Below are positions 1 through 5,504 of a stretch of 5,504 bases of DNA, piece by piece. The notes under the pieces are model-generated. The model did not search any database. It worked only from the letters and a program-made list of their open reading frames with translations, and was not told the DNA's origin. A program made the translations under genes and the position numbers. Position 1 is the first letter of the stretch; every line of letters begins with the position of its first letter. Source of the stretch: Leucothrix mucor (GTDB taxonomy: Bacteria; Pseudomonadota; Gammaproteobacteria; Thiotrichales; Thiotrichaceae); assembly GCA_015662325.1 (NCBI GenBank), contig DQUJ01000250.1, positions 1 through 5,504 on the forward strand. Direction: 5' to 3'.

Positions 1-72
1 GACCTTTTAAAAATCATAATAATGAGACGTATTAATAGTTCTAAAGACTTAAAATTCTTTAAAAGCGCTATT

Positions 73-172
73 TTAACGCAAAGAGCGCTGAGTTTTTCGC
101 AGAGAACTGCGCAGTTCTTTATTGTTTTTTCTCTGCAGTACTCTGCGTAAACCTCTGTGCTCTCTGCGTTAA
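73..172. repeat. Imperfect long palindromic repeat of CTCTGCG-type units
   Basis: The outer arms are TTAACGCAAAGAGCGCTGAG at 73-92 and, inverted, 153-172, matching at 17 of 20 positions. The complementarity continues inward (93-110 against 135-152, about 15 of 18). Inside the left half, AGAACTGCGCAGTTCT at 103-118 is a perfect 16-bp palindrome. The right half carries CTCTGC/CTCTGT units at 131, 141, 153 and 162, spaced 9-12 bases. No protein-coding frame is visible. Its position just downstream of the lapB stop is typical of dispersed intergenic palindromic repeats, and it could fold in the lapB 3' transcript. It lacks a following T-run on either strand, so I do not call it a terminator. Similar CTCTGCGTT-type repeats are, from memory, common in environmental bacterial genomes, but I cannot name the family. 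Confidence 0.7.
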
Positions 173-256
173 TAATTATTATTCTATCACATTATATTTT
201 GGTGAGATAAAAATATAACACATTGAACTACATGCCTTCTATTACTCATACTCTAA

Positions 257-1474
257 TCATTCAGAAACAATTGTATCCCACTGCTGACAGGCTGGACAGC
301 GCCACAAATAGTCGTGTAATTTATAGCCGCAATGTTCACAAGAAAACCGTGGTAAACCTTGTAAATAATTAACTAAGGACTGATTTGTTAATTGTAATCC
401 TTTCTCGGTACTTATACTTCCCTGCTGGCTATTCAAATAGTCAGTGACTTTGTGAATGGATTCTATATTTAGTTTTTTAGTTTCAAGCTCTGATTCAATT
501 AACCCATCAATCTTGCCGCTTGATCCATATTGATTGGCTAATTTCACGATAACCTCAAATACCGAACTCTCTTTATTCTTTTTATACAGTTTTAATAATT
601 CATCCTGTAAATATGAAATATCCCCAGCTTCATTTGCCGCGCTTTCTAGCTTTTTTAGCAACATACTTAACAATCGACTATCTTGCGTAATTGCACTTAG
701 ATAATGCTTAATTGCCTTTTTATAGTGTTTTTGGTGAAACGTAACATCCCCTTGCAAGGTCATCAGACGGGTAGATTTTTTATGTACCGCCTGTGCTTCC
801 TTCATCAGTTTTTCAACTTCGTGAAGATTTCCTTGGTGCAGTGCATCATCCGCTAGTTCACAATAATAATGAGCGATCAATACCTTATTATCATGGCTAT
901 TATTTTTATCGGCTTTGTCATTCGTCGTATTTTTCGAGATGTATTTATTATTATATTGATTAACACAATCGGTTGCTTCAATCGCTTTTTTCCATTCTCG
1001 TGTTTGCTCATAAATATTGCGCAATGAACCACACACAACCGCTTTACTCACTGTTTTATTGCTGGAAGGATTATCCAGTAATTCTTGAAAAACACTTTCG
1101 GCACGATCTAACATGCCTGCCGCAAAAAAATCCTCGCCCAATGAAAACATAGCGGTTTCTTTTTGTTTCGGGTTTAGGTTAGAACGTGCGATTAAGTTTT
1201 GATGCACTTTTAAGGCGCGATCAACTTCACCTCTACTACGAAACATATTGCCCAGTAATTGGTATGTTTCAACGGTATATTCATCAATATCGGGATAATT
1301 TAGAAAGACTTCCAGTGCTTTATCAGGTTGTTCACTGAGTAAATAGTTAACGCCCGTAACGAATTGATCCGATAGTTGGCATTGTTGTTGTTGCTCTTTA
1401 AAAAAATGCTTACGTGCCGCACGCCAACCAGAATAGAAGGCAATGGGCAGTAATAAGAATAAGATTTCTACCAC
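257..1474 (-). CDS. lapB: Lipopolysaccharide assembly protein B (LapB/YciM), TPR protein
   Basis: This 405-residue protein matches LapB in architecture. An N-terminal hydrophobic anchor (about residues 2-16, MVEILFLLLP) is followed by a basic stretch, TPR-type helical repeats over about residues 35-350, and a C-terminal rubredoxin-like zinc site with C379-x2-C382 and C393-x2-C396. In E. coli LapB is an inner-membrane protein facing the cytoplasm that helps FtsH degrade LpxC and so limits lipopolysaccharide synthesis. The start is GTG: an in-frame TAA lies 15 bases upstream (1487-1489), and MVEILFLLLP aligns with the usual family N-terminus. No good Shine-Dalgarno precedes it, so translational coupling may once have driven it. 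It is slightly longer than the ~389-residue E. coli protein, mainly through an Asn/Lys-rich insert at about residues 174-196. The usual partner gene lapA is not found upstream. Confidence 0.95.
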   Translation of the reverse strand: MVEILFLLLPIAFYSGWRAARKHFFKEQQQQCQLSDQFVTGVNYLLSEQPDKALEVFLNYPDIDEYTVETYQLLGNMFRSRGEVDRALKVHQNLIARSNLNPKQKETAMFSLGEDFFAAGMLDRAESVFQELLDNPSSNKTVSKAVVCGSLRNIYEQTREWKKAIEATDCVNQYNNKYISKNTTNDKADKNNSHDNKVLIAHYYCELADDALHQGNLHEVEKLMKEAQAVHKKSTRLMTLQGDVTFHQKHYKKAIKHYLSAITQDSRLLSMLLKKLESAANEAGDISYLQDELLKLYKKNKESSVFEVIVKLANQYGSSGKIDGLIESELETKKLNIESIHKVTDYLNSQQGSISTEKGLQLTNQSLVNYLQGLPRFSCEHCGYKLHDYLWRCPACQQWDTIVSE

Positions 1475-1507
1475 GCTGATACCACGTTATTTAAAGAGTC
1501 TTTAAAT

Positions 1508-1652
1508 GAGACCTTTGCACGAAAGATATGACGAATTAAAAATGCTTAAATTCTCCCTGATTTCCATAAGAATTCAGAAATAGCCCTGCTATTACCCTCT
1601 TTTTAAGAAAAACAGGAGAATTACGCTATTCTTACTCTCGTGCAAAGGTCTC
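1508..1652. mobile_element. Putative MITE (145 bp) with 15-bp terminal inverted repeats
   Basis: The ends are a perfect 15-bp inverted repeat: GAGACCTTTGCACGA at 1508-1522 and its complement at 1638-1652. Both ends are flanked by the direct repeat TAAAT (1503-1507 and 1653-1657), which fits a target-site duplication. A second inverted pair lies inside (AATTCTCC at 1549-1556, GGAGAATT at 1615-1622), so the element could fold into a long imperfect hairpin. It is too short for a transposase and encodes no recognisable protein, so it is probably a miniature inverted-repeat element mobilised in trans. GAGACCTTTGCA-type ends recall IS5-family insertion sequences, but that assignment is from memory and uncertain. 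It sits between ihfB and lapB, in the slot normally held by lapA, and would be transcribed in any ihfB-lapB readthrough RNA. Confidence 0.85.
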
Positions 1653-1675
1653 TAAATGTTAGATAAAAACGAAGA

Positions 1676-1981
1676 TTAATCCTGAATCGGGTAATCATCT
1701 TTCGAGGTATTCACACGATCACGTAGCTCTTTTCCCGGTTTGAAATGGGGAACAAATTTAGAGGTCAAATCAACTGTTTCGCCCGTTTTAGGGTTTCGTC
1801 CACGGCGTGCTTTACGATGGTGCAATGAAAAGCTACCAAAGCCTCTGATTTCTATTCTTTCTCCACTGGTTAAAGTATCACTCATTTGATCTAGCAGTAA
1901 CTTAACAGACAACTCAATATCTCGGCTACTTAAATGACTTTGTTTTCTGGATAGAATATCTATTATTTCTGATTTTGTCAT
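1676..1981 (-). CDS. ihfB: Integration host factor subunit beta
   Basis: This 101-residue protein is a clear IHF beta subunit. It begins MTKSEII and carries the HU/IHF core [11 protein letters not shown] (41-51), the DNA-binding arm GRNPKTG (61-67) with the intercalating proline at 64, and [13 protein letters not shown] (77-89). IHF beta pairs with IHF alpha, binds specific sites and bends DNA sharply, shaping the nucleoid and assisting transcription, replication and recombination. I chose the ATG at 1981 rather than the longer frame starting at 2020. The family begins at this Met, and GGGAG (complement of 1993-1997) lies 11 bases upstream. The C-terminus runs several residues past the usual ~94-residue length (ending DDYPIQD). 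A terminator separates it from rpsA, so it probably has its own promoter, but I see no convincing one in 1982-2168. Confidence 0.97.
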   Translation of the reverse strand: MTKSEIIDILSRKQSHLSSRDIELSVKLLLDQMSDTLTSGERIEIRGFGSFSLHHRKARRGRNPKTGETVDLTSKFVPHFKPGKELRDRVNTSKDDYPIQD

Positions 1982-2071
1982 ATTGTGTTTTTCTCCCGGC
2001 GCTCGCAACACCGTATTCAAATAATTAGTTCTTATGAAAAAATTGAACTATGAAACTAATATCGTACTGGC

Positions 2072-2098
2072 TTATTATTATTATTTTCTTATTATTAT
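2072..2098. repeat. TTA-rich low-complexity tract upstream of ihfB
   Basis: Two short runs of TTA triplets (2072-2085 and 2089-2098), separated by TTTC, lie in the gap between the rpsA terminator and ihfB. The rest of 1982-2168 is AT-rich and shows no gene, no strong hairpin and no good promoter match. On the minus strand this reads as an A/T-rich tract upstream of ihfB that could act as an upstream promoter element, which is speculation. Confidence 0.4.
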
Positions 2099-2168
2099 CT
2101 CCATTCAGTGTACTACTTGTTTATAGGGAATAAAAGTCTAACTTCTCTATTAAATGCATGAAAACCAT

Positions 2169-2204
2169 AAAAAAAGCCGATGATTTGTAAAAATCATCGG
2201 CTTT
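2169..2204 (-). terminator. Intrinsic terminator downstream of rpsA
   Basis: A perfect 14-bp stem (AAAGCCGATGATTT at 2173-2186, complement at 2191-2204) closes a 4-base loop. On the minus strand it is followed by a run of seven T (complement of 2169-2175). It lies 40 bases past the rpsA stop. The plus strand lacks a T-run after the stem, so the signal is directional and ends the rpsA transcript, separating it from ihfB. Confidence 0.92.
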
Positions 2205-2243
2205 CAAAAAAACAAGCTTAAATTTAGATTAAATACTAAGCAT

Positions 2244-3911
2244 TTACTTGTTGTCTAATTGATCCTTAAATAAATCACCTAAGGTTCCAGTTCCTGAAGC
2301 AGAACCGCTGTACTCTTTCATAACTTCAGCTTCTTCAGCATAATCTTTCGCCTTAATAGACAAGTTAATTGCGCGGGTTTTACGATCAACACCCATAAAC
2401 TTCGCTTCAACTTCATCGCCTACCGTTAACACGGTGCTAGCATCTTCAACACGATCACGCGAGATTTCAGATGCACGCAGCACGCCTTCAATATTATCGC
2501 CAAGATCAATCTTAGCCATCTTAGGCGTTACTTCTATCACGGTACCTTTAACGATACTGCCTTTTTCGCTCTTAGCAATAAAGAGTGAGAATGGATCTTG
2601 ATCTAGCTGTTTGATTCCCAATGAAATACGCTCGCGCTCAGGATCAACCGCTAGAATAACGGCATCAAGCTCATCGCCTTTCTTAAAGTCGCGAACCGCT
2701 TCTTCACCAGGAAGTGCCCAAGAAATATCTGATAAGTGAATCAAACCATCAATTCCACCATCAAGACCGATAAAGATACCAAAATCAGTGATTGATTTGA
2801 TCTTACCTTTAACCTTGTCACCTTTTGCGCCAGTCTTAGCAAACTCATCCCAAGGATTCGCTTTACATTGCTTCATACCTAAGGAGATACGACGACGATC
2901 TGCATCAATATCAAGAATGATTACTTCAACTTCGTCACCTAATGTAACGACTTTAGCAGGATTAACGTTTTTGTTAGTCCAATCCATTTCAGATACGTGA
3001 ACCAAGCCTTCAACACCGTCTTCAATTTCTACGAAACAACCGTAATCTGTTAGGTTGCTTACCTTACCTGTTAGACGTGTATTAACAGGGTAACGACGTA
3101 CCAAATCTTGCCATGGATCATCGCCAAGTTGCTTTAAGCCCAGAGATACGCGGCTCTTTTCTTTATCAAACTTCAACACCATCACATCAATTTCTTGTGC
3201 AATTTCAAGCACTTCTGATGGATGCTTAACACGTTTCCACGCCATATCTGTGATATGTAATAGACCGTCGATGCCACCTAAATCAATGAACGCACCGTAA
3301 TCTGTAAGGTTCTTAACCACACCTTTGATTTGCTTGCCTTCTTCGATCGAATCAAGCAACTGCTCGCGCTCAACACTGTATTCATCTTCAACCACTGCAC
3401 GACGTGATACAACCACGTTGTTACGTTTTTGATCCAGTTTGATTAGTTTAAATTCTAATTCTTTACCTTCAAGGTAAGCTGTGTCACGTACAGGGCGTAC
3501 ATCAACCAACGAACCCGGTAAGAAAGCGCGAATATCGCCAAGCTCAACGGTGAAACCACCTTTAACCTTGCCCGTAATCACACCTGTAATAATTTCATCA
3601 TTCGTCAGTGCTTCATCAAGAACTTCCCATGCGCGTAAACGGCGGGCTTTCTCGCGAGATAGTTTGGTTTCACCAAATCCATCTTCAACACTTTCTAGGG
3701 CAACTTCTATAACATCGCCTACTTTTGCTGTTAATTCACCGGCTTCATTTTTAAATTGCTCAGAAGGGATAACGCCTTCTGATTTAAGACCAGCACTAAC
3801 AGTTACAAAATCTGGAGTTACATCAACAATCGTCGCACTAATAAGAGAACCGGGGTTCATCTCGATGTACGTTAAACTTTCTTCAAATAACTCCGCAAAA
3901 CTTTCACTCAT
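2244..3911 (-). CDS. rpsA: 30S ribosomal protein S1
   Basis: At 555 residues it nearly equals E. coli S1 (557). Six S1 RNA-binding domains fall at about 21-87, 105-171, 192-260, 277-347, 364-434 and 451-520. The central repeats show the typical signature, for example [20 protein letters not shown] (201-220), with a second copy at 286-306 and a third at 373-393. The N-terminal segment ([13 protein letters not shown]) is the ribosome-anchoring region, which contacts protein S2 in E. coli. S1 binds mRNA leaders and helps structured or weak-Shine-Dalgarno messages start on the 30S subunit. The start has only a short AGG (complement of 3919-3921) seven bases upstream, in line with the weak site known for E. 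coli rpsA, where S1 represses its own translation. It lies downstream of cmk, as in other gammaproteobacteria. The C-terminal tail after residue 522 diverges, as is usual. Confidence 0.98.
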   Translation of the reverse strand: MSESFAELFEESLTYIEMNPGSLISATIVDVTPDFVTVSAGLKSEGVIPSEQFKNEAGELTAKVGDVIEVALESVEDGFGETKLSREKARRLRAWEVLDEALTNDEIITGVITGKVKGGFTVELGDIRAFLPGSLVDVRPVRDTAYLEGKELEFKLIKLDQKRNNVVVSRRAVVEDEYSVEREQLLDSIEEGKQIKGVVKNLTDYGAFIDLGGIDGLLHITDMAWKRVKHPSEVLEIAQEIDVMVLKFDKEKSRVSLGLKQLGDDPWQDLVRRYPVNTRLTGKVSNLTDYGCFVEIEDGVEGLVHVSEMDWTNKNVNPAKVVTLGDEVEVIILDIDADRRRISLGMKQCKANPWDEFAKTGAKGDKVKGKIKSITDFGIFIGLDGGIDGLIHLSDISWALPGEEAVRDFKKGDELDAVILAVDPERERISLGIKQLDQDPFSLFIAKSEKGSIVKGTVIEVTPKMAKIDLGDNIEGVLRASEISRDRVEDASTVLTVGDEVEAKFMGVDRKTRAINLSIKAKDYAEEAEVMKEYSGSASGTGTLGDLFKDQLDNK

Positions 3912-3965
3912 GGTAAAACCTATAGATTACAACGCTAGCAAACCCATGCATAACGGTTAAATTAA

Positions 3966-4021
3966 ACTTTAAACCTTTTGATGTTGTTTTATTATTCAAC
4001 ATCAAAAGTTACGTTTAAAGT
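3966..4021 (-). promoter_or_regulatory. Two-part hairpin in the rpsA leader
   Basis: The inner stem is a perfect 12-bp repeat (CTTTTGATGTTG at 3975-3986, complement at 3997-4008) with a 10-base loop. The outer stem is a perfect 9-bp repeat (ACTTTAAAC at 3966-3974, complement at 4013-4021), joined through a 4-base bulge on one side (4009-4012). The structure ends about 55 bases before the rpsA start. After it the minus strand reads TTTAATTT rather than a pure T-run, so it may be a leader structure for S1 autoregulation, a weak cmk terminator, or both. The pairing is seen in the sequence; the role is inferred from known structured rpsA leaders. Confidence 0.55.
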
Positions 4022-4022
4022 G

Positions 4023-4051
4023 TTCATAAATCAAGCTATTTTCAAAGACAA
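4023..4051 (-). promoter_or_regulatory. Candidate rpsA promoter
   Basis: On the minus strand, TTGTCT (complement of 4046-4051) and TATGAA (complement of 4023-4028) are separated by 17 bases. Each matches the sigma-70 consensus at four of six positions. It lies in the cmk-rpsA gap just before the leader hairpin, so transcripts would start inside the hairpin's first arm. The matches are weak in a very AT-rich region, so this is only a candidate. Confidence 0.25.
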
Positions 4052-4105
4052 AAAGTAACGTTTATTAAATTTTGTCGGGCTTTTGAAAACACCTGAAATA
4101 AATTA

Positions 4106-4783
4106 TTAATACACCTTTTTTACTGCTTCCATTACTTTGGCTACGACGGCATCAATACTTAAACTCCCCGTATCAATAATCATCGCATCATCTGCAGGAA
4201 TCAATGGCGCATCTTTACGTTGCATATCGCGAGCATCACGCTCTTCAATATCACGAACTAAGCCCGCCAGACTAGCATTTATTCCATTCTCTTTCAACTG
4301 ATTCTGTCGGCGCTCTGCTCTTATTTCTGCGCTCGCAGTTAAAAACACTTTTACTTTTGCATTCGGGAAAACAACCGTACCCATATCGCGACCATCTGCC
4401 ACTAAACCAGGTGCTTCTTGAAAGTTACGTTGGCGCTCCAACAAGGCACTTCGTACCTGCTTTTGAGCCGCTACCTGCGACGCCATACAGCCACATTCTT
4501 CGGTACGAATTGATTGAGTAACCTCATCACCTTCTAATATAATTTCTACGCCCCCGCCCTCGCAAGGTGAAAATACCACATCTAACGTTTGCGCGATTTG
4601 CGCTAAAGGCGCTTCATCATCAAACGCAACGCCCTTTCGTTCTGCCGCCAATGCGACTAAACGATACAGTGCACCACTGTCTAATATATTCCAACCTAAT
4701 TGTTGTGCAACCGCTTGTGCGATTGTGCCTTTACCAGAACCTGCTGGCCCATCAATAGTCACTACTGGAATTTGAGTATTCAT
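4106..4783 (-). CDS. cmk: Cytidylate kinase (CMP/dCMP kinase)
   Basis: This 225-residue cytosolic enzyme transfers phosphate from ATP to CMP or dCMP, recycling pyrimidine nucleotides toward CTP and dCTP. The P-loop GPAGSGKG is at 12-19 and the substrate motif LDSGALYR at 34-41 (S36, R41). S102, GRDMGTVVFP at 131-140 (R132, D133) and the lid segment with R182 and R189 (RDARDMQRKDAPL) correspond, with a shift of one, to the CMP-binding and catalytic residues known in the E. coli enzyme. The length is normal for the bacterial type. The ATG at 4783 fits the family start, with a weak purine stretch (AGAAAG) just upstream. It precedes rpsA in the usual order, but aroA, often found upstream of cmk, is not adjacent; instead a divergent plus-strand cluster begins 163 bases away. 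Confidence 0.97.
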   Translation of the reverse strand: MNTQIPVVTIDGPAGSGKGTIAQAVAQQLGWNILDSGALYRLVALAAERKGVAFDDEAPLAQIAQTLDVVFSPCEGGGVEIILEGDEVTQSIRTEECGCMASQVAAQKQVRSALLERQRNFQEAPGLVADGRDMGTVVFPNAKVKVFLTASAEIRAERRQNQLKENGINASLAGLVRDIEERDARDMQRKDAPLIPADDAMIIDTGSLSIDAVVAKVMEAVKKVY

Positions 4784-4832
4784 ATAACACTTTCTGATCT
4801 AGTTTTGATTAGCGCGAATTATGCCCATTCTT

Positions 4833-4861
4833 TTGACAAAAGCTATGTTTTCTTCTATCTA
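4833..4861 (+). promoter_or_regulatory. Candidate promoter for the globule-like genes
   Basis: A perfect -35 hexamer TTGACA (4833-4838) is followed after 17 bases by TATCTA (4856-4861), a poor -10 with three of six matches. A better -10, TATATT (4860-4865), would need an over-long 21-base spacer. The -35 is centred in the 13-base palindrome CTTTTGACAAAAG (4830-4842). A strong -35 with a weak or poorly spaced -10 suits an activator-dependent or repressible promoter. On the minus strand the same site offers TTGTCA (complement of 4834-4839) toward cmk, but without a well-placed -10. Confidence 0.4.
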
Positions 4862-4879
4862 TATTAGAATATATAGATA
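4856..4879. promoter_or_regulatory. AT-rich inverted repeat, possible operator
   Basis: TATCTATAT (4856-4864) and its exact complement ATATAGATA (4871-4879) flank a 6-base spacer. The 9-bp dyad overlaps the presumed -10 region of the plus-strand promoter, where a dimeric regulator would affect RNA polymerase. I cannot match it to a known regulator. AT-rich dyads also arise by chance in such sequence, so the role is inferred from position. Confidence 0.4.
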
Positions 4880-4946
4880 TGCTTTAATTATGTACTACAC
4901 TGAATTAATAAACACAACTTAATTAAACTTAAACGGAGATATGATA

Positions 4947-5315
4947 ATGAAACAATTATTACTCGCAATCTAACTCGCTACCGCTGCTACCAGCGTAAAC
5001 GCAGATTTTTTTGCTGGAAACAGTGGCGAATGGAAACAAGGCCCTAATGGACCTTACTGGGATGAGAGCGATTGGCCCGAATGGACACCGATGTATTGGA
5101 TGGAAGAATTTATGGATGCATTTGATGATAACGGTTTTGGTGGAAGCAACTTTAGTATGCCTTTCGGTGGCAATAACAACAACGGAATGCCTTTTTTCGG
5201 TGGTAACAGCTTTGGTAACAATGGCAATGCACCTTACGGTTATAATATGCCTGCAATGCCACAAGCGCCTTATGGCTATTCTTACCCTGTTGCACCTGCA
5301 GTCCCCGCAAGATAA
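4947..5315 (+). pseudogene. Sulfur globule protein-like secreted protein, signal peptide interrupted by TAA
   Basis: Read from ATG 4947, eight bases after GGAG (4935-4938), the frame gives MKQLLLAI, a TAA stop at 4971-4973, then LATAATSVNA and DFFAGN, and continues open to 5315. Ignoring the stop, this is a textbook Sec signal peptide, likely cut after A19, plus a ~103-residue mature protein. The mature part has an aromatic/acidic first half (residues 29-61, rich in W, P, E and D), then Gly/Asn/Phe/Met-rich sequence and two APYGY motifs. This low-complexity make-up and size resemble the sulfur globule envelope proteins (SgpA/SgpB type) that coat periplasmic sulfur deposits; assignment is by composition, not a sequence search. 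The next ATG (5091, codon 49) would yield a protein without the export signal. One base change, such as TTA to TAA, explains the break. It could be a fresh pseudogene, a sequencing error or readthrough. Confidence 0.65.
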
Positions 5316-5358
5316 GCACATAACGTCTTTTCTAAAATAACAAATAAAGTGACTAAAC

Positions 5359-5504
5359 ATGATTAAAACACTCCTTGTAATTTTCGCTAGCTTTCTATCT
5401 TTAAGTGCATATGCGGCACCAAACTATGCACCCACACCCAACACAAATAATTCAAACTGGAATATGCCGAATATGAACTGGGGCAACGGTAATGGAATCG
5501 GAAC
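5359..5504 (+). CDS. Secreted Asn-rich protein, sulfur globule protein-like (3' end outside window)
   Basis: The ATG at 5359 opens a frame of 48 codons that runs off the window. It starts with a clear signal peptide: MIK, a hydrophobic core (TLLVIFASFLSLSA), and a likely cut after AYA at residue 19. The visible mature part (APNYAPTPNTNN..., then Asn, Trp, Met and Gly) is low-complexity and resembles the C-terminal half of the preceding gene, with shared Asn/Met/Pro and Gly/Asn patterns. It lies 43 bases downstream of that gene on the same strand with no terminator between, so the two probably form an operon. The ribosome-binding site is weak (AAAGTGA at 5346-5352). It may be a second globule envelope protein, but too little is visible to be sure. 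Confidence 0.65.
   Translation, partial: MIKTLLVIFASFLSLSAYAAPNYAPTPNTNNSNWNMPNMNWGNGNGIG

Noticed and set aside
192..218. A/T-only hairpin (TTATATTTT / AAAATATAA) near the lapB end as a terminator
   Set aside because: The 9-bp stem has no G-C pair and no T-run follows on the minus strand.
1490..1626. Open minus-strand frame running through the MITE into the lapB start as a possible small lapA-like protein
   Set aside because: It has no clear start, no paired membrane segments and arises mostly from the mobile element sequence.
1982..2020. Thirteen-residue N-terminal extension of IHF beta from an ATG at 2020
   Set aside because: Family members begin at MTKSE, and a Shine-Dalgarno-like GGGAG lies inside the extension, upstream of ATG 1981.
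3481..3960. Plus-strand 159-codon open frame
   Set aside because: It lies almost entirely antisense to rpsA, is Ser/Thr/Arg/Pro-rich in the manner of an antisense shadow, and shows no domain.
4971..4973. Selenocysteine or pyrrolysine recoding at the interrupted signal peptide
   Set aside because: The codon is TAA, not TGA or TAG, and a signal peptide core is not a site for such a residue.
4959..5360. Minus-strand 133-codon open frame opposite the globule-like gene
   Set aside because: It is Cys/His/Arg/Ile-rich as expected from the complement of the Gly/Asn-rich gene, has no recognisable domain, and the plus-strand frame has a signal peptide and ribosome-binding site.

Overview
This window looks like an AT-rich gammaproteobacterial chromosome. 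The evidence is the conserved minus-strand order cmk - rpsA - ihfB - lapB, which matches the Escherichia coli arrangement except that lapA is missing. To the right, and divergent from cmk, are the beginnings of a plus-strand cluster of small secreted Asn/Gly/aromatic-rich proteins that resemble the sulfur globule envelope proteins of sulfur-storing bacteria. Together these suggest a sulfur-oxidising gammaproteobacterium, possibly near Thiotrichales or Beggiatoa-like lineages. The taxonomic placement is inference.

Layout from left to right. Bases 1-256 have no gene but hold an imperfect ~100-bp palindromic repeat (73-172) built from CTCTGCG/CTCTGTG-type units. lapB (257-1474, minus) follows, with a GTG start. 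A 145-bp transposase-less element with perfect 15-bp terminal inverted repeats and a 5-bp direct repeat (1508-1652) fills almost the whole lapB-ihfB gap, where lapA would normally lie. ihfB (1676-1981, minus) is next, then a gap with a TTA-rich tract and a clear intrinsic terminator for rpsA (2169-2204). rpsA (2244-3911, minus) encodes a full six-domain ribosomal protein S1. Its leader (3912-4105) contains a long two-part hairpin. cmk (4106-4783, minus) is full length. The divergent intergenic region 4784-4946 carries a TTGACA -35 centred in a small palindrome and an AT-rich inverted repeat over the -10 region.

On the plus strand, 4947-5315 would encode a signal peptide plus a ~103-residue mature globule-like protein, but a TAA interrupts the signal peptide at codon 9. 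A second secreted Asn-rich protein starts at 5359 and runs off the window.

The minus-strand genes serve core functions: pyrimidine nucleotide supply (Cmk), translation initiation (S1), nucleoid architecture (IHF beta) and control of lipopolysaccharide synthesis (LapB). The plus-strand genes look like accessory, lifestyle-specific functions. The most notable points are the stop codon inside an otherwise intact secreted gene, the putative MITE at the lapA position, and the possible operator between cmk and the globule-like genes.
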